Shown here one piece after another: positions 51,681 to 59,719 of a stretch of 64,000 nt of DNA. The position numbers and the translations under genes were made by a program. Source of the DNA: DASWIG01 sp036397835 (GTDB lineage Bacteria; Acidobacteriota; Thermoanaerobaculia; Multivoradales; J023); contig DASWIG010000100.1 of NCBI GenBank assembly GCA_036397835.1, positions 1 to 64,000 of the forward strand, written 5' to 3'. Within the stretch, counting starts at the first letter, position 1, and each line of letters starts with the position of its first letter. The notes under the pieces are model-generated. The model worked only from the letters and a program-made list of their open reading frames with translations, was not told the DNA's origin and made no database searches.

Positions 51681-52106
51681 ATGTCGGAGCGAGGAGACGA
51701 CGCCCCCAAGGTCCTCGAAGAGGACGACGCCGAAGGCCTGATCTTCGTACGGGACTTCCCGCCGATCAGGACGCCGGACCCCGAGTCGTATCTGGAGTGG
51801 TCGGGCGTCCGGCAGATGACGATCGTGCTCGTGATCATCTGCGTCGCGGTCGTGGGCTTCCTGGCCGCCTGGGCGTTGACCGTGCCGACGATCGAGGACG
51901 TCCGCGCCCTCGCCGGCGGCGCCTCCCCCGCTGACCCGCAGGCCGCCGCCGAGCTCCTGGACGGCCTGCGCGAGGGACACATGAGTCGGTTCCGCGACCT
52001 GTTCCAGCTCCTGGTCATGTCGGCGCTGGTGCCGCTCTTCACGCTGCTCGCCGGCTACGTCTTCGGCAAGAGCAGCAGCGAGCGACGCCGGAAGCAGGAC
52101 CCGTGA
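51681..52106 (+). CDS. Two-TM membrane protein coupled to the CHAT-NB-ARC gene
   Basis: 141 residues. An acidic cytoplasmic N-terminus of ~50 residues (GDDAPKVLEEDDAEGLIFVR), TM1 MTIVLVIICVAVVGFLAAWA, a ~45-residue extracytoplasmic loop, TM2 LLVMSALVPLFTLLAGYVFG and a basic C-tail (SSSERRRKQDP). RBS GCAGGAGGG. Its TGA overlaps the GTG start of the next gene (GTGA), so the products are made together. No named family. It may be a pore-forming effector, a membrane anchor, or the substrate of the CHAT protease; that is inference. Confidence 0.7.
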   Translation: MSERGDDAPKVLEEDDAEGLIFVRDFPPIRTPDPESYLEWSGVRQMTIVLVIICVAVVGFLAAWALTVPTIEDVRALAGGASPADPQAAAELLDGLREGHMSRFRDLFQLLVMSALVPLFTLLAGYVFGKSSSERRRKQDP

Positions 52107-55006
52107 CGCCGCGAGCCACGCTCTACGTCGGTGTGGCCGTCCCGCTGGTCGAGGTCTTTCACCTGTGGATCGCCAAGGTCCCTCGGCACGACGATCCACA
52201 GGAACAGCAGCAGGCCCTCAAGTCGTTCCCACACCGCGAGATCGGCGCCTACGCCCTTCGTCCTGCCGGCGACCCGTCCTCGGGGACAGTCCCCGCGGCT
52301 CTGGCGTTTCGCACCGCGGCGACCGTGTCGCCCGAGCGGGTGCGTGAACGGATCGAGGCGTGGAGCGCCGAGCCGCCGGAGCTCGTGGCGAGCGACTCCA
52401 CGCCGATCGCGCCCCTCGACCACCGCCGCTATCTCGACGAGCTCCAGCGTGCCCTGGAGGACAAGCCGGTGCGGGTGGTCCCGCGCATCGGTCTGACGCT
52501 CCAGCACCTGCAACGCGACCGGCTGGCACTGCGGCCCGAGATGGTGGCGCTCTTCTGCCACGGCACGGACGAGGGATGTCTGCTGCTCGAGGACGGACGC
52601 GGCACAGCCGCGGTGACGCCCGGCGATCGCGTCCTGGGTGTTCTCACGCCGCGACCGCGGGTGACCGTCCTCGCCGCCTGCTACTCGGAGGCAGTGCTGA
52701 AGCGGGCGGCCGAAGACGGCGGCCCGGATGCCGCGATCGTCTCCGTGGACTCGGAGTCGGCGATCGAGGTGACGGCCACCGCCGAATTCCAGTCGCTGTT
52801 CTACGACCTGCTGCTCCAAGGTCGAACGGTGGGCGAGGCGTTCGACGCGGCGCAATCCTTCGTCGCCAACAGTGACGTGACGGGCGACCTCGCTTTCGCC
52901 AGAACCGCGCCCAGCCAGAAGCTGCGCATCAATCCCGCGGGCAGGGACGTCCGTCTCGACGCCGCGCCGGCGACCGCCGCTGAGCTCCCGCCGGAGCTCG
53001 TGACCACGCCCCATGCCCGCTCGCCGCGCATCCGCCGCGGGCTCGACCACTTCGTGGGACGCCGGCCTGAGCTCGCGGAGGTGCTGGACGCTCTGCTGCC
53101 GCTGCCTGCCGGCGTCCGTCGGCCGGGCGCCGGCGTCCGCCGGCTGGTGACGCTGACCAAGGAAGGCGGGATCGGCAAGACGGCGCTCGCCGCCCAGGCG
53201 TCGCAGTGGGCGACGGAACGCGGTCTCTTTCCGGGAGGCGTCGTCGAGATCTCATGTGAAGAGATCCCGGGGCCGGGTCAACTCCTCTCGCGCCTGCTCG
53301 CGACGTTCGGCGTGCCCGCCGAGAGCCAGCGCGGTGACCTCTTGGAGCTGCTCGCCGGGGTACTTGGCGCTCTTTCGCCGCGGCAAGGTCGGGTGCTGCT
53401 GGTGCTCGACAACCTCGACGACCTGGTCGGGAACCAGATGCCATTGGAGACGAACCGCGAGACGCAGGCTGTATTGGAGACGGCGGTGGCCGCGGCGCCT
53501 GAGCTGCGGATGCTGGCTACCTGCCGCTGGCCCTTGGGGATGGCGGAGGAGGCGGTGGTGGCGGTGAAGCCGCTCACCGACGGCGACAGCCGCGACGTCT
53601 TCATGTCCTACGTCGAGTCGCCTCAGCACGTCCTCGAAGCTCACCAGACCTGGCCGCAGGACGACAGCCCGGTCCGACAACTGATCCGGCTCTCGGGCCG
53701 TCACCCGCAGTCGCTGCGACTCCTGGCGCGTCAGCTCGGGCGTCATGGAATGACGATTGCCAAACTGCGCGACGAGGCATACGCGGACCTCCTTCCGGTG
53801 CTGACGGATCCTTATCGCCGTGAGGACGACGACGACCGGCAGCTCAAGGTGGAGCGTTCCTACGAGCTCTCCTACCGTCATCTCAGCGCGGAAGGTCAAG
53901 TGCTCTTCGCTCGGCTGGCGCGTTTGCCCGGGGGCGTGTGGTGCGGGGAGATGCCGGAGAACGTGATCGGGTGGCAGGAGCTTCTGGGCGAGCAGTGGAA
54001 GGCGGTCCTTGAAAAGGAGCTCGACTACTACGCGCTGGTCCACTTCGAAGCGGACCCGTCGGGGAGGACGGAAGGATTCTTCCGCATGCTGCCGGCCATG
54101 GTGGAGCTCAGCCGGAGGAAGCTGGAAGAGCGGGAGGACGAGGAATGGACCGGCCGGTGGGTCGAGTTCTGGCGGCGGCGACTGAGCCTGTGGAATCAGA
54201 TGCTCTCGGGGAAGGTACCCGAAGAGATGGGAGAGCTGGATCCTGATGGACGCGCCGCGGCCGGAGGTCGCCTTCGCAGCGTGGCGGCCATGCTGTTTGC
54301 CGGCACCCAGGCCAACTGGACGTCGCTTTTCGAGCTCGCTTGCGAGAACGATCCGAAGCTTGCGAAGTGGGTCCTGCTCAAAATCGTCCCCTTCACGCAG
54401 CTCACCGGCCAGCGATTATTGCGTCGGGATCTTGCCCGGAGAGCTGTGGTGGCGCTCCGCAGCGGCAATCACGAGCCGGAGCTGGCCGCCTGTCTGGGAA
54501 CTCTCGGCTACGGGCAAAGCGATCTCGGCGAGCACGAGGCGGCGCAAAAATCCTACCATGAGGCGCTCGAAATCAGGAGGCGACTGGCCGCCCAGCACCC
54601 CGCCGCTTTCGAACCCGACGTCGCGATGACGCTCAACAACCTCGGCAATGTGCAACGCGCTCTCGGCGAGCGCGAGGCGGCGCGAAAATCCTTCCATGGG
54701 GCGCTCGAAATCTATCGGCGACTGGCCGCCCAGCACCCCGCCGCTTTCGAACCCAACGTCGCGATGACGCTCAACAACCTCGGCACTGTGCAAAGCGATC
54801 TCGGCGAGCGGGAGGCGGCGCGCGAGTGCTATGCCGAGGCTCTCGGTATCTACGCTCCGCTGGCGGAGAAGTATCCCCGAGCCTTCGTCCATAACCTCAG
54901 GATCGTCCTGCGGGGATACACGTCGGTTACTCCCGAGTCCGAGGACGATCCCTGGTGGCGGCTTTGGCGGGAGCTCACCCGTCAGCCTGAGGACGCCCCG
55001 ACCTGA
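52103..55006 (+). CDS. CHAT protease - NB-ARC (STAND) NTPase - TPR protein
   Basis: 967 residues from GTG 52103. Residues ~1-275 are a CHAT caspase-like protease, with catalytic His153 (VALFCHGTDEG) and Cys193 (VLAACYSEA). Residues ~315-640 are an NB-ARC/STAND switch: FVGRRPELAEVLDALLP, Walker A GGIGKT (355-360), Walker B VLLVLDNLDD (431-440), LATCRWPL and a winged-helix part. After a helical linker come two near-identical 46-residue TPR units (809-900) and a partial third. In known bacterial systems CHAT proteases are released by ligand sensing and cleave an effector. Coupled to a membrane protein and an RHH regulator, in an island: a candidate anti-phage system. Confidence 0.85.
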   Translation: MTPRATLYVGVAVPLVEVFHLWIAKVPRHDDPQEQQQALKSFPHREIGAYALRPAGDPSSGTVPAALAFRTAATVSPERVRERIEAWSAEPPELVASDSTPIAPLDHRRYLDELQRALEDKPVRVVPRIGLTLQHLQRDRLALRPEMVALFCHGTDEGCLLLEDGRGTAAVTPGDRVLGVLTPRPRVTVLAACYSEAVLKRAAEDGGPDAAIVSVDSESAIEVTATAEFQSLFYDLLLQGRTVGEAFDAAQSFVANSDVTGDLAFARTAPSQKLRINPAGRDVRLDAAPATAAELPPELVTTPHARSPRIRRGLDHFVGRRPELAEVLDALLPLPAGVRRPGAGVRRLVTLTKEGGIGKTALAAQASQWATERGLFPGGVVEISCEEIPGPGQLLSRLLATFGVPAESQRGDLLELLAGVLGALSPRQGRVLLVLDNLDDLVGNQMPLETNRETQAVLETAVAAAPELRMLATCRWPLGMAEEAVVAVKPLTDGDSRDVFMSYVESPQHVLEAHQTWPQDDSPVRQLIRLSGRHPQSLRLLARQLGRHGMTIAKLRDEAYADLLPVLTDPYRREDDDDRQLKVERSYELSYRHLSAEGQVLFARLARLPGGVWCGEMPENVIGWQELLGEQWKAVLEKELDYYALVHFEADPSGRTEGFFRMLPAMVELSRRKLEEREDEEWTGRWVEFWRRRLSLWNQMLSGKVPEEMGELDPDGRAAAGGRLRSVAAMLFAGTQANWTSLFELACENDPKLAKWVLLKIVPFTQLTGQRLLRRDLARRAVVALRSGNHEPELAACLGTLGYGQSDLGEHEAAQKSYHEALEIRRRLAAQHPAAFEPDVAMTLNNLGNVQRALGEREAARKSFHGALEIYRRLAAQHPAAFEPNVAMTLNNLGTVQSDLGEREAARECYAEALGIYAPLAEKYPRAFVHNLRIVLRGYTSVTPESEDDPWWRLWRELTRQPEDAPT
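54527..54802 (+). repeat. Two tandem 138-bp units encoding 46-residue TPRs
   Basis: Units 54527-54664 and 54665-54802 are almost identical in DNA; a third, diverged unit follows to ~54900. Both encode LAAQHPAAFEP then MTLNNLG. Such high DNA identity between adjacent repeats means recent duplication or ongoing gene conversion. A further truncated copy lies outside the gene at 56374-56436. Confidence 0.85.
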
Positions 55007-55082
55007 ACGGCACGCCGGAAGCGGCAGGGACCGTTGCGGCCCACCTTGCGGCTCATGCTCCGGACTCTACCATGGACACGAG

Positions 55083-55125
55083 CCGCGGATCGAAAATTGC
55101 ACTTTCGATCCGCGGACGGTATCCT
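55083..55125 (+). promoter_or_regulatory. Palindromic operator overlapping the promoter of the DUF4143 ATPase gene
   Basis: Perfect 13-bp inverted repeat CCGCGGATCGAAA / TTTCGATCCGCGG around 7 nt (55083-55115). TTGCAC at 55097-55102, 17-bp spacer and TATCCT at 55120-55125 form a promoter whose start would fall at or next to ATG 55132, so the mRNA is probably leaderless. The palindrome covers the -35 box. Confidence 0.65.
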
Positions 55126-55131
55126 GGGCGC

Positions 55132-56355
55132 ATGTACCTGAGACGGACCCTTCAGGGCGCCCTCTCCCGGGCCGTGCGCGGCTTCCCGGCGGTGCTCGTC
55201 ACGGGACCCCGTCAGTCGGGCAAGACGACGCTGCTGCGCGCCACCTACGGCGAGACGCACGGATACGTCTCGCTCGAGAACCCCGACGTCCGCGAGCGAG
55301 CCCTCGCCGATCCGATCGGATTCCTCCGCGATCATCCCGCCCCGGTGATCCTCGACGAGATCCAGCACGTGCCGTCGCTGCTCTCCTACGTCAAGACGGC
55401 GATCGACGAGGACCGTCGGCCCGGACGCTGGCTGCTGTCGGGATCGCAGAACTTCCCCCTCATGCAGGGGGCCAGCGAATCCCTGGCGGGACGCGTGGCG
55501 GTCCTCACCCTGCTGCCGCTGTCCGCGGGCGAAGCCGCGGGACGCCCAGGTCCCCGCCTCGGCCTCGAACAGATCCTGGATCGAATCCTCGAAGCCCGGC
55601 AGGCGCCCCGAGGACGCCGGATTCCGCTGGCGCGTTGGATCCTGCGGGGCGGCTATCCGGCACTCTGGGAGAAGCGCCGTCCCGACCGCAGTCTGTGGGC
55701 GGCAAGCTACATCCAGACCTATCTCGAGCGCGACGTCCGCAGCGTCGTGCGGGTCAACGACCTGGGCACCTTTCAGACTTTCCTGCGCCTGACGGCGGCC
55801 CGGACGGGCCAGATCCTCAACCTGGCCGACCTCGCCCGCGACGTCGGCGTCTCGCCCCCGACCGTGCGCCAGTGGCTGAGCGTGCTCGAGGCGAGCCACC
55901 AGATCTGCCTGCTGCGGCCTTACTTCGAGAACTTCGGCAAGCGCATGATCAAGAGCCCCAAGCTCTACTGGCTCGACCCGGGCATCGTGACGTTCCTCGT
56001 GGGCCTCCACGACGAGGAAGCGGTATTGCGCGGCCCCATGGCGGGAGCCCTGGTCGAGACCGCGGTGGTCGCGGAGCTGATGAAGGTCTACCTGCACCGG
56101 GGCATGCCACCGACGCTGTGGTATTGGCGTACCCGCGACGGCTGGGAGGTCGACGTGCTGCTGGAGCGCTCCCAGCGGCTCCACCCCATCGAGATCAAGA
56201 GCACTGCGACGCCGCGGCCGGCGCACGCGGAGGGCCTCCTGCGATGGCGGGAGCTGGCCGGCAAGAAGGCGGGAGACGGCCTCCTGGTGGCGAACGTGGA
56301 GCGTCCCTCGGCGCTCGTTCCGGGCGTCCGAGCCCTGCCCTGGGACGCCATCTGA
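55132..56355 (+). CDS. AAA_14 / DUF4143 ATPase
   Basis: 407 residues from ATG 55132. Walker A VTGPRQSGKTTLL, Walker B PVILDEIQHV, sensor LLSGSQNFPL. Middle: LARWILRGGYPALWEKRRP and a winged-helix part LADLARDVGVSPPTVRQWLS. The C-terminal DUF4143 has LYWLDPGIVTFLVG and a restriction-endonuclease-like EVDVLLE...HPIEIKS. The family is widespread in prokaryotes and mobile, with no settled function; its genes are often behind palindromes. Own promoter, 76 bp after the CHAT gene, within the island. Confidence 0.85.
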   Translation: MYLRRTLQGALSRAVRGFPAVLVTGPRQSGKTTLLRATYGETHGYVSLENPDVRERALADPIGFLRDHPAPVILDEIQHVPSLLSYVKTAIDEDRRPGRWLLSGSQNFPLMQGASESLAGRVAVLTLLPLSAGEAAGRPGPRLGLEQILDRILEARQAPRGRRIPLARWILRGGYPALWEKRRPDRSLWAASYIQTYLERDVRSVVRVNDLGTFQTFLRLTAARTGQILNLADLARDVGVSPPTVRQWLSVLEASHQICLLRPYFENFGKRMIKSPKLYWLDPGIVTFLVGLHDEEAVLRGPMAGALVETAVVAELMKVYLHRGMPPTLWYWRTRDGWEVDVLLERSQRLHPIEIKSTATPRPAHAEGLLRWRELAGKKAGDGLLVANVERPSALVPGVRALPWDAI

Positions 56356-56373
56356 GCTCGAATTGACGGTGGT

Positions 56374-56542
56374 CGCCGCTTTCGAACCCGACGTCGCTGG
56401 CACGCTCAACAACCTCGGCAATGGCCTCGGCGAGCCGCACGGCGAGCTCTGCCGGCCGCGCGTCGAGGAGCTTGGCGAGGCAAGTCCACCGATCCGGCGA
56501 TCTTCAACCAGGCCCTGGCCAAGGTCATGGTCCAGCGGCTGT
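56374..56542 (+). pseudogene. Mosaic scar: TPR-unit fragment followed by htpG 3'-end copy
   Basis: 56374-56436 nearly matches the CHAT gene's TPR unit (GCCGCTTTCGAACCCGACGT and GCTCAACAACCTCGGCAATG are shared). 56487-56542 matches the htpG 3' end with 3 mismatches in 56 bp. Neither part is a complete gene. A frame across the region yields AAFEPDVAGTLNNLGN and then non-homologous sequence. This marks the right border of the island. Confidence 0.75.
56487..56542 (+). repeat. Right 56-bp direct repeat (copy of htpG 3' end), island boundary
   Basis: Same orientation as 50973-51028. Mismatches are G/C, T/C and G/C. The stop codon of htpG is not preserved (GCTGTCGCG instead of GCTGTAG). Core genes resume about 100 bp later. 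Confidence 0.8.
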
Positions 56543-56637
56543 CGCGCGAATCGCCCAGCGGATCCAGGGGAGCAGGAGCCGCGGCGCGTTCGCTTTCCCC
56601 GCTTCGCCTGTGATAGAACGGCCGGCGGAGCTTCACG

Positions 56638-57519
56638 ATGCGACTGATCACCCGTGGCGATCTCGACGGTCTGGCGTGCTCGGTCATCATCACCGAGCAC
56701 GAAGACGTCTCGGAGATCGTCCTGCTCCATCCGCAGGACATCACCGACGAGCGCATCGAGGTCACGGGCGAGGACGTGATCGCCAACCTGCCCTTCCACC
56801 CCCGCTGCGCCCTGTGGTTCGACCACCACCTGCAGACGTCGTCGAACAAGCGTCCCGAGGGCGAGTTCAACGGCCGCTACGGCCTGGCGCCGAGCGCCGC
56901 GCAACTGGTCTGGGAGCACTACGGCAACGAGCCGCGCTTCGAGCAGCTCATCGAGGAAACCAACCGGCTCGACTCGGCGCAGCTCACCCACGCCGACGTG
57001 CTCGACCCCAAGGACTACATCCTGCTCGGCTACACCATCGACAGCCGCACCGGGCTCGGCGCCTTCGAGTACTACTTCCGCCAGTGCGTCGAGTGGGTCA
57101 GGGCGATGCCGATCGCGGAGGTGCTGCGTCAGCCCATGGTGATCGAGCGCGTCGAGCGCATCCGCGAGGAGGACGACAGCTTCCGCGAGGCCCTGCTCGC
57201 CGCCACCGCCCTCCACGGCAACGTGATCTTCACCGACTTCCGCGACAGCCCCTACCTGCCGATCGGCAACCGCTTCCTCGTCTACACCCTGTTCCCCGAC
57301 GGCAACGTGTCGCTGCGCGTCCACTGGGGCCCGGACCGCAAGTTCGCGGTGGCGGCGGTGGCCCACTCGATCTTCAACCGTACCTGCAAGACCAACGTCG
57401 GCCAGCTCATGGCCCGCTACGGCGGCGGCGGCCACCACGGCGCCGGCTCGACGCCGCTGCCCACCGAGCGCGCCGACGACCTCATCGGCGAGCTCCTGGA
57501 AGAGTTGTGGGAGAAGTGA
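56638..57519 (+). CDS. DHH/DHHA1 family phosphoesterase (exopolyphosphatase-like)
   Basis: 293 residues. N-terminal DHH fold with TRGDLDGLACSVIITEHE, the metal/core motif ALWFDHHLQT and an aspartate in TNRLDSAQL. The C-terminal DHHA1 domain ends in the glycine-rich RYGGGGHHGAGSTPL. Related enzymes hydrolyse nanoRNA, pAp or c-di-AMP. The first motif has RGD where many members have HxDxD. It overlaps the next gene by 4 bp (GTGA). Confidence 0.85.
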   Translation: MRLITRGDLDGLACSVIITEHEDVSEIVLLHPQDITDERIEVTGEDVIANLPFHPRCALWFDHHLQTSSNKRPEGEFNGRYGLAPSAAQLVWEHYGNEPRFEQLIEETNRLDSAQLTHADVLDPKDYILLGYTIDSRTGLGAFEYYFRQCVEWVRAMPIAEVLRQPMVIERVERIREEDDSFREALLAATALHGNVIFTDFRDSPYLPIGNRFLVYTLFPDGNVSLRVHWGPDRKFAVAAVAHSIFNRTCKTNVGQLMARYGGGGHHGAGSTPLPTERADDLIGELLEELWEK

Positions 57520-59597
57520 CGGCCGACCGACGCCTCGCCGCCGCGGCGGCCGTGACCGCGGCGCTGCTCACGGCCGTGGTCGCCGTGGGCTGCGCCACCG
57601 CGACCGGGAGCCGGGACGCCGCCCTTCCCGGCCCGGCGGTCTCGCTCGACGTCGACCACCTCGAGCAGCGGGCACTGCTCCTGCTGCTCGCCGACCGCCA
57701 GACCTACGAGCCGGTGACGATCGACGCCGCCCTCGACGCCTCGCCCGAGCTGCGGCGGCAGGCCGCCCTCACCCTGGGGCGCCTCGCCGACGCCCGCGGC
57801 GGACCGGTGCTCGCCTCGCTCCTCGCCGACGCCGACGCCGCCGTGCGCCGCGCCGCCGCTTTCGCTCTGGGCGAGCTCGGCGAGGACCTGCGCGCGCGCC
57901 CGGCGGCGGCCGAAGAGGGCTACGTGGAGGCGGCGGCCGCGGCGCTGCTCGGCACCGTCAACGACCCCGACCGCGACAGCGGACGCCTCGCCGTGGAGGC
58001 CCTGGCGAAGCTCGGCGTCACCGTGGAGACGGTGGCCGAGCGCCTCATCGAGGGACCCTCGGAGGAGCTGCTGCCGCGCCTGCTGCCCTCGCTCTTCCGT
58101 TTCCAGAGCCGCGAGGATCCGAGCGCCGGCGTGGTCCGTTGGGCCGCCGCCGGCCTCGCCGAGGACGACGGCGAGCGGCGCCGCCAGGCGGCCTACGCCC
58201 TGGCGCGCACGCCGCTGCCGGAGAGCGCGCCGGCGCTGCGCCCGCTGCTCGCGGACGGCGACGCCGAGGTCCGCGGCTGGGCCGCGCGCGCCCTCGGCGA
58301 GGTGGGGGAGCGTCCCGACCTCGACCTGCTGCGCCCGCTCCTCGACGACCCGGCGCCGGGGCCGATCGTCCAGGCCCTGCGCGCGGCGCGCCGCCTGATC
58401 GCCGCCGGCACGGCGGCGCCGCCTTCGCACTGGCAGCCGCGGCTGCTCGAGCTCCTGGACGAGGCGCGCCCGGGGGTGCGGCTGACCGCCGTCGAGGCGG
58501 CGGGCTCGTGGCTGCTCGACGACGAGCTGGGCGAGGCCCTGGTGACCCTGGCCGCCGCCGGCCATCCCCGCGAGCGCCAGCTCGCGCTGCTCGCCCTGGC
58601 CGAAGGCGAGGACCCGCGGGCCGTGATCGCGCTGGCGGCGGCGGCCCGCGACGCCGACGTGGCGGTGCGCCGCAACGCCGCCCGCGCCGCCGGATTGCTG
58701 AGCGCCGTGGAGGTGCTCGAGCAGCTCGCCGACGACGAGCACCCGGCGGTGCGCGCGGCGGTCCTCGAGACCTGGCTCGCCGCGGACCCCGACGACGCGG
58801 CGGCGCGCGCCGCCGAAGGTCTCGCCGACGCCGACGCCGGCGTGCGCGCCACCGCCTTCGAGTGGCTCGCCGAGCACCCCGTCGTCCCCCTCGAGCTGCT
58901 CGTGGAGGCCCTCGCGGCGTCGCTGCGCGACCGCATCCCCGACTCCCGCCTCGCCGGCGTCGACGCGCTGGCGGCGCGCGCCGCGGCCGAGCCCCTGGAG
59001 CGCGGCGCCCTGATCGCCGAGCTCGAGACCCTGGCGCGCGACGAAGCCTACCTGGTGCGGAGCCGGGCGTCCGCGGCCCTCGCCGGCCTCGGCCGCGAGG
59101 CCCCCGAGCCCGGCGCCCTGCGCCTGAGGAAGCCGGTCGAGGTCTACCGCGACGTGGTGCGGCGCACGGCGCGTCCGCGGCGGGCGACGATCCGCACCGA
59201 GCGCGGCGACGTGGTGGTGGAGCTGGCCTGCCCCGAGGCGCCGCTGACCTGCCTCAACTTCCTGCAGCTCGGCGCCCAGGGCTTCTACGACGGCCTGCCC
59301 TTCCACCGGGTGGTGCCCGACTTCGTGGTCCAGGCCGGCGATCCGCGCGGCGACGGCCGCGGCGGCCCGGGCTATCAGATCCGCGATGAGATCAACGTGC
59401 TGCGCTACGAGCCCGGCGTCCTCGGCATGGCGCTGGCGGGCCCCGACACCGGCGGCAGCCAGTTCTTCCTCACCCTGGCGCCCCAGCCCCACCTCGACGG
59501 CGGCTACACCGTCTTCGGCCGCGTGGTCGCCGGCCTCGAGGTCCTGGACCAGGTCGTCCAGGGCGACCGCATCCTCGGCGTCGTCGAGGAGCCGTAA
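57516..59597 (+). CDS. HEAT-repeat lipoprotein fused to a cyclophilin-type peptidyl-prolyl isomerase
   Basis: 693 residues from GTG 57516. Signal peptide AAVTAALLTAVVAVGC with a lipobox-like VAVGC, so probably a periplasmic lipoprotein. About 500 residues of HEAT repeats (ELRRQAALTLGRLADARGGP; DAEVRGWAARALGEVG; DVAVRRNAARAAGLL). Residues ~540-693 are cyclophilin: VVELACPEAPLTCLNFLQLG, FYDGLPFHRVVPDFVVQAGD, GGSQFFLTLAPQPHLDGGYT. The active-site residues FHR..P..FVVQ and SQFF are intact. Role: proline isomerisation in envelope protein folding, with HEAT arms binding clients. Coupled to the DHH gene. Confidence 0.85.
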   Translation: MTADRRLAAAAAVTAALLTAVVAVGCATATGSRDAALPGPAVSLDVDHLEQRALLLLLADRQTYEPVTIDAALDASPELRRQAALTLGRLADARGGPVLASLLADADAAVRRAAAFALGELGEDLRARPAAAEEGYVEAAAAALLGTVNDPDRDSGRLAVEALAKLGVTVETVAERLIEGPSEELLPRLLPSLFRFQSREDPSAGVVRWAAAGLAEDDGERRRQAAYALARTPLPESAPALRPLLADGDAEVRGWAARALGEVGERPDLDLLRPLLDDPAPGPIVQALRAARRLIAAGTAAPPSHWQPRLLELLDEARPGVRLTAVEAAGSWLLDDELGEALVTLAAAGHPRERQLALLALAEGEDPRAVIALAAAARDADVAVRRNAARAAGLLSAVEVLEQLADDEHPAVRAAVLETWLAADPDDAAARAAEGLADADAGVRATAFEWLAEHPVVPLELLVEALAASLRDRIPDSRLAGVDALAARAAAEPLERGALIAELETLARDEAYLVRSRASAALAGLGREAPEPGALRLRKPVEVYRDVVRRTARPRRATIRTERGDVVVELACPEAPLTCLNFLQLGAQGFYDGLPFHRVVPDFVVQAGDPRGDGRGGPGYQIRDEINVLRYEPGVLGMALAGPDTGGSQFFLTLAPQPHLDGGYTVFGRVVAGLEVLDQVVQGDRILGVVEEP

Positions 59598-59618
59598 GAG
59601 GCCGACTTCGTCGACCGA

Positions 59619-59653
59619 ATCCCCCTGCCCCTTTGAAAAGGGGGCAGGGGGAT
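59619..59653. terminator. Strong GC-rich hairpin between ppiase and sigma-factor genes
   Basis: ATCCCCCTGCCCC at 59619-59631 and GGGGCAGGGGGAT at 59641-59653 are perfect 13-bp arms around TTTGAAAAG. No T-run follows, so it could be a Rho-assisted terminator or a dispersed palindromic element of the CCCCCTGCCCC type seen in many genomes. Confidence 0.55.
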
Positions 59654-59719
59654 ATCCCCGCCGGCCGTGGGATACTGTGCCGGTCCTGCAACCTTCCTCC
59701 TGACGCTGCGTAGTAGCCC

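Noticed and set aside
56363..56647. 94-residue gene at the right island border
   Set aside because: It is a chance frame through the TPR fragment and the htpG-end copy, the latter in a different frame from htpG.
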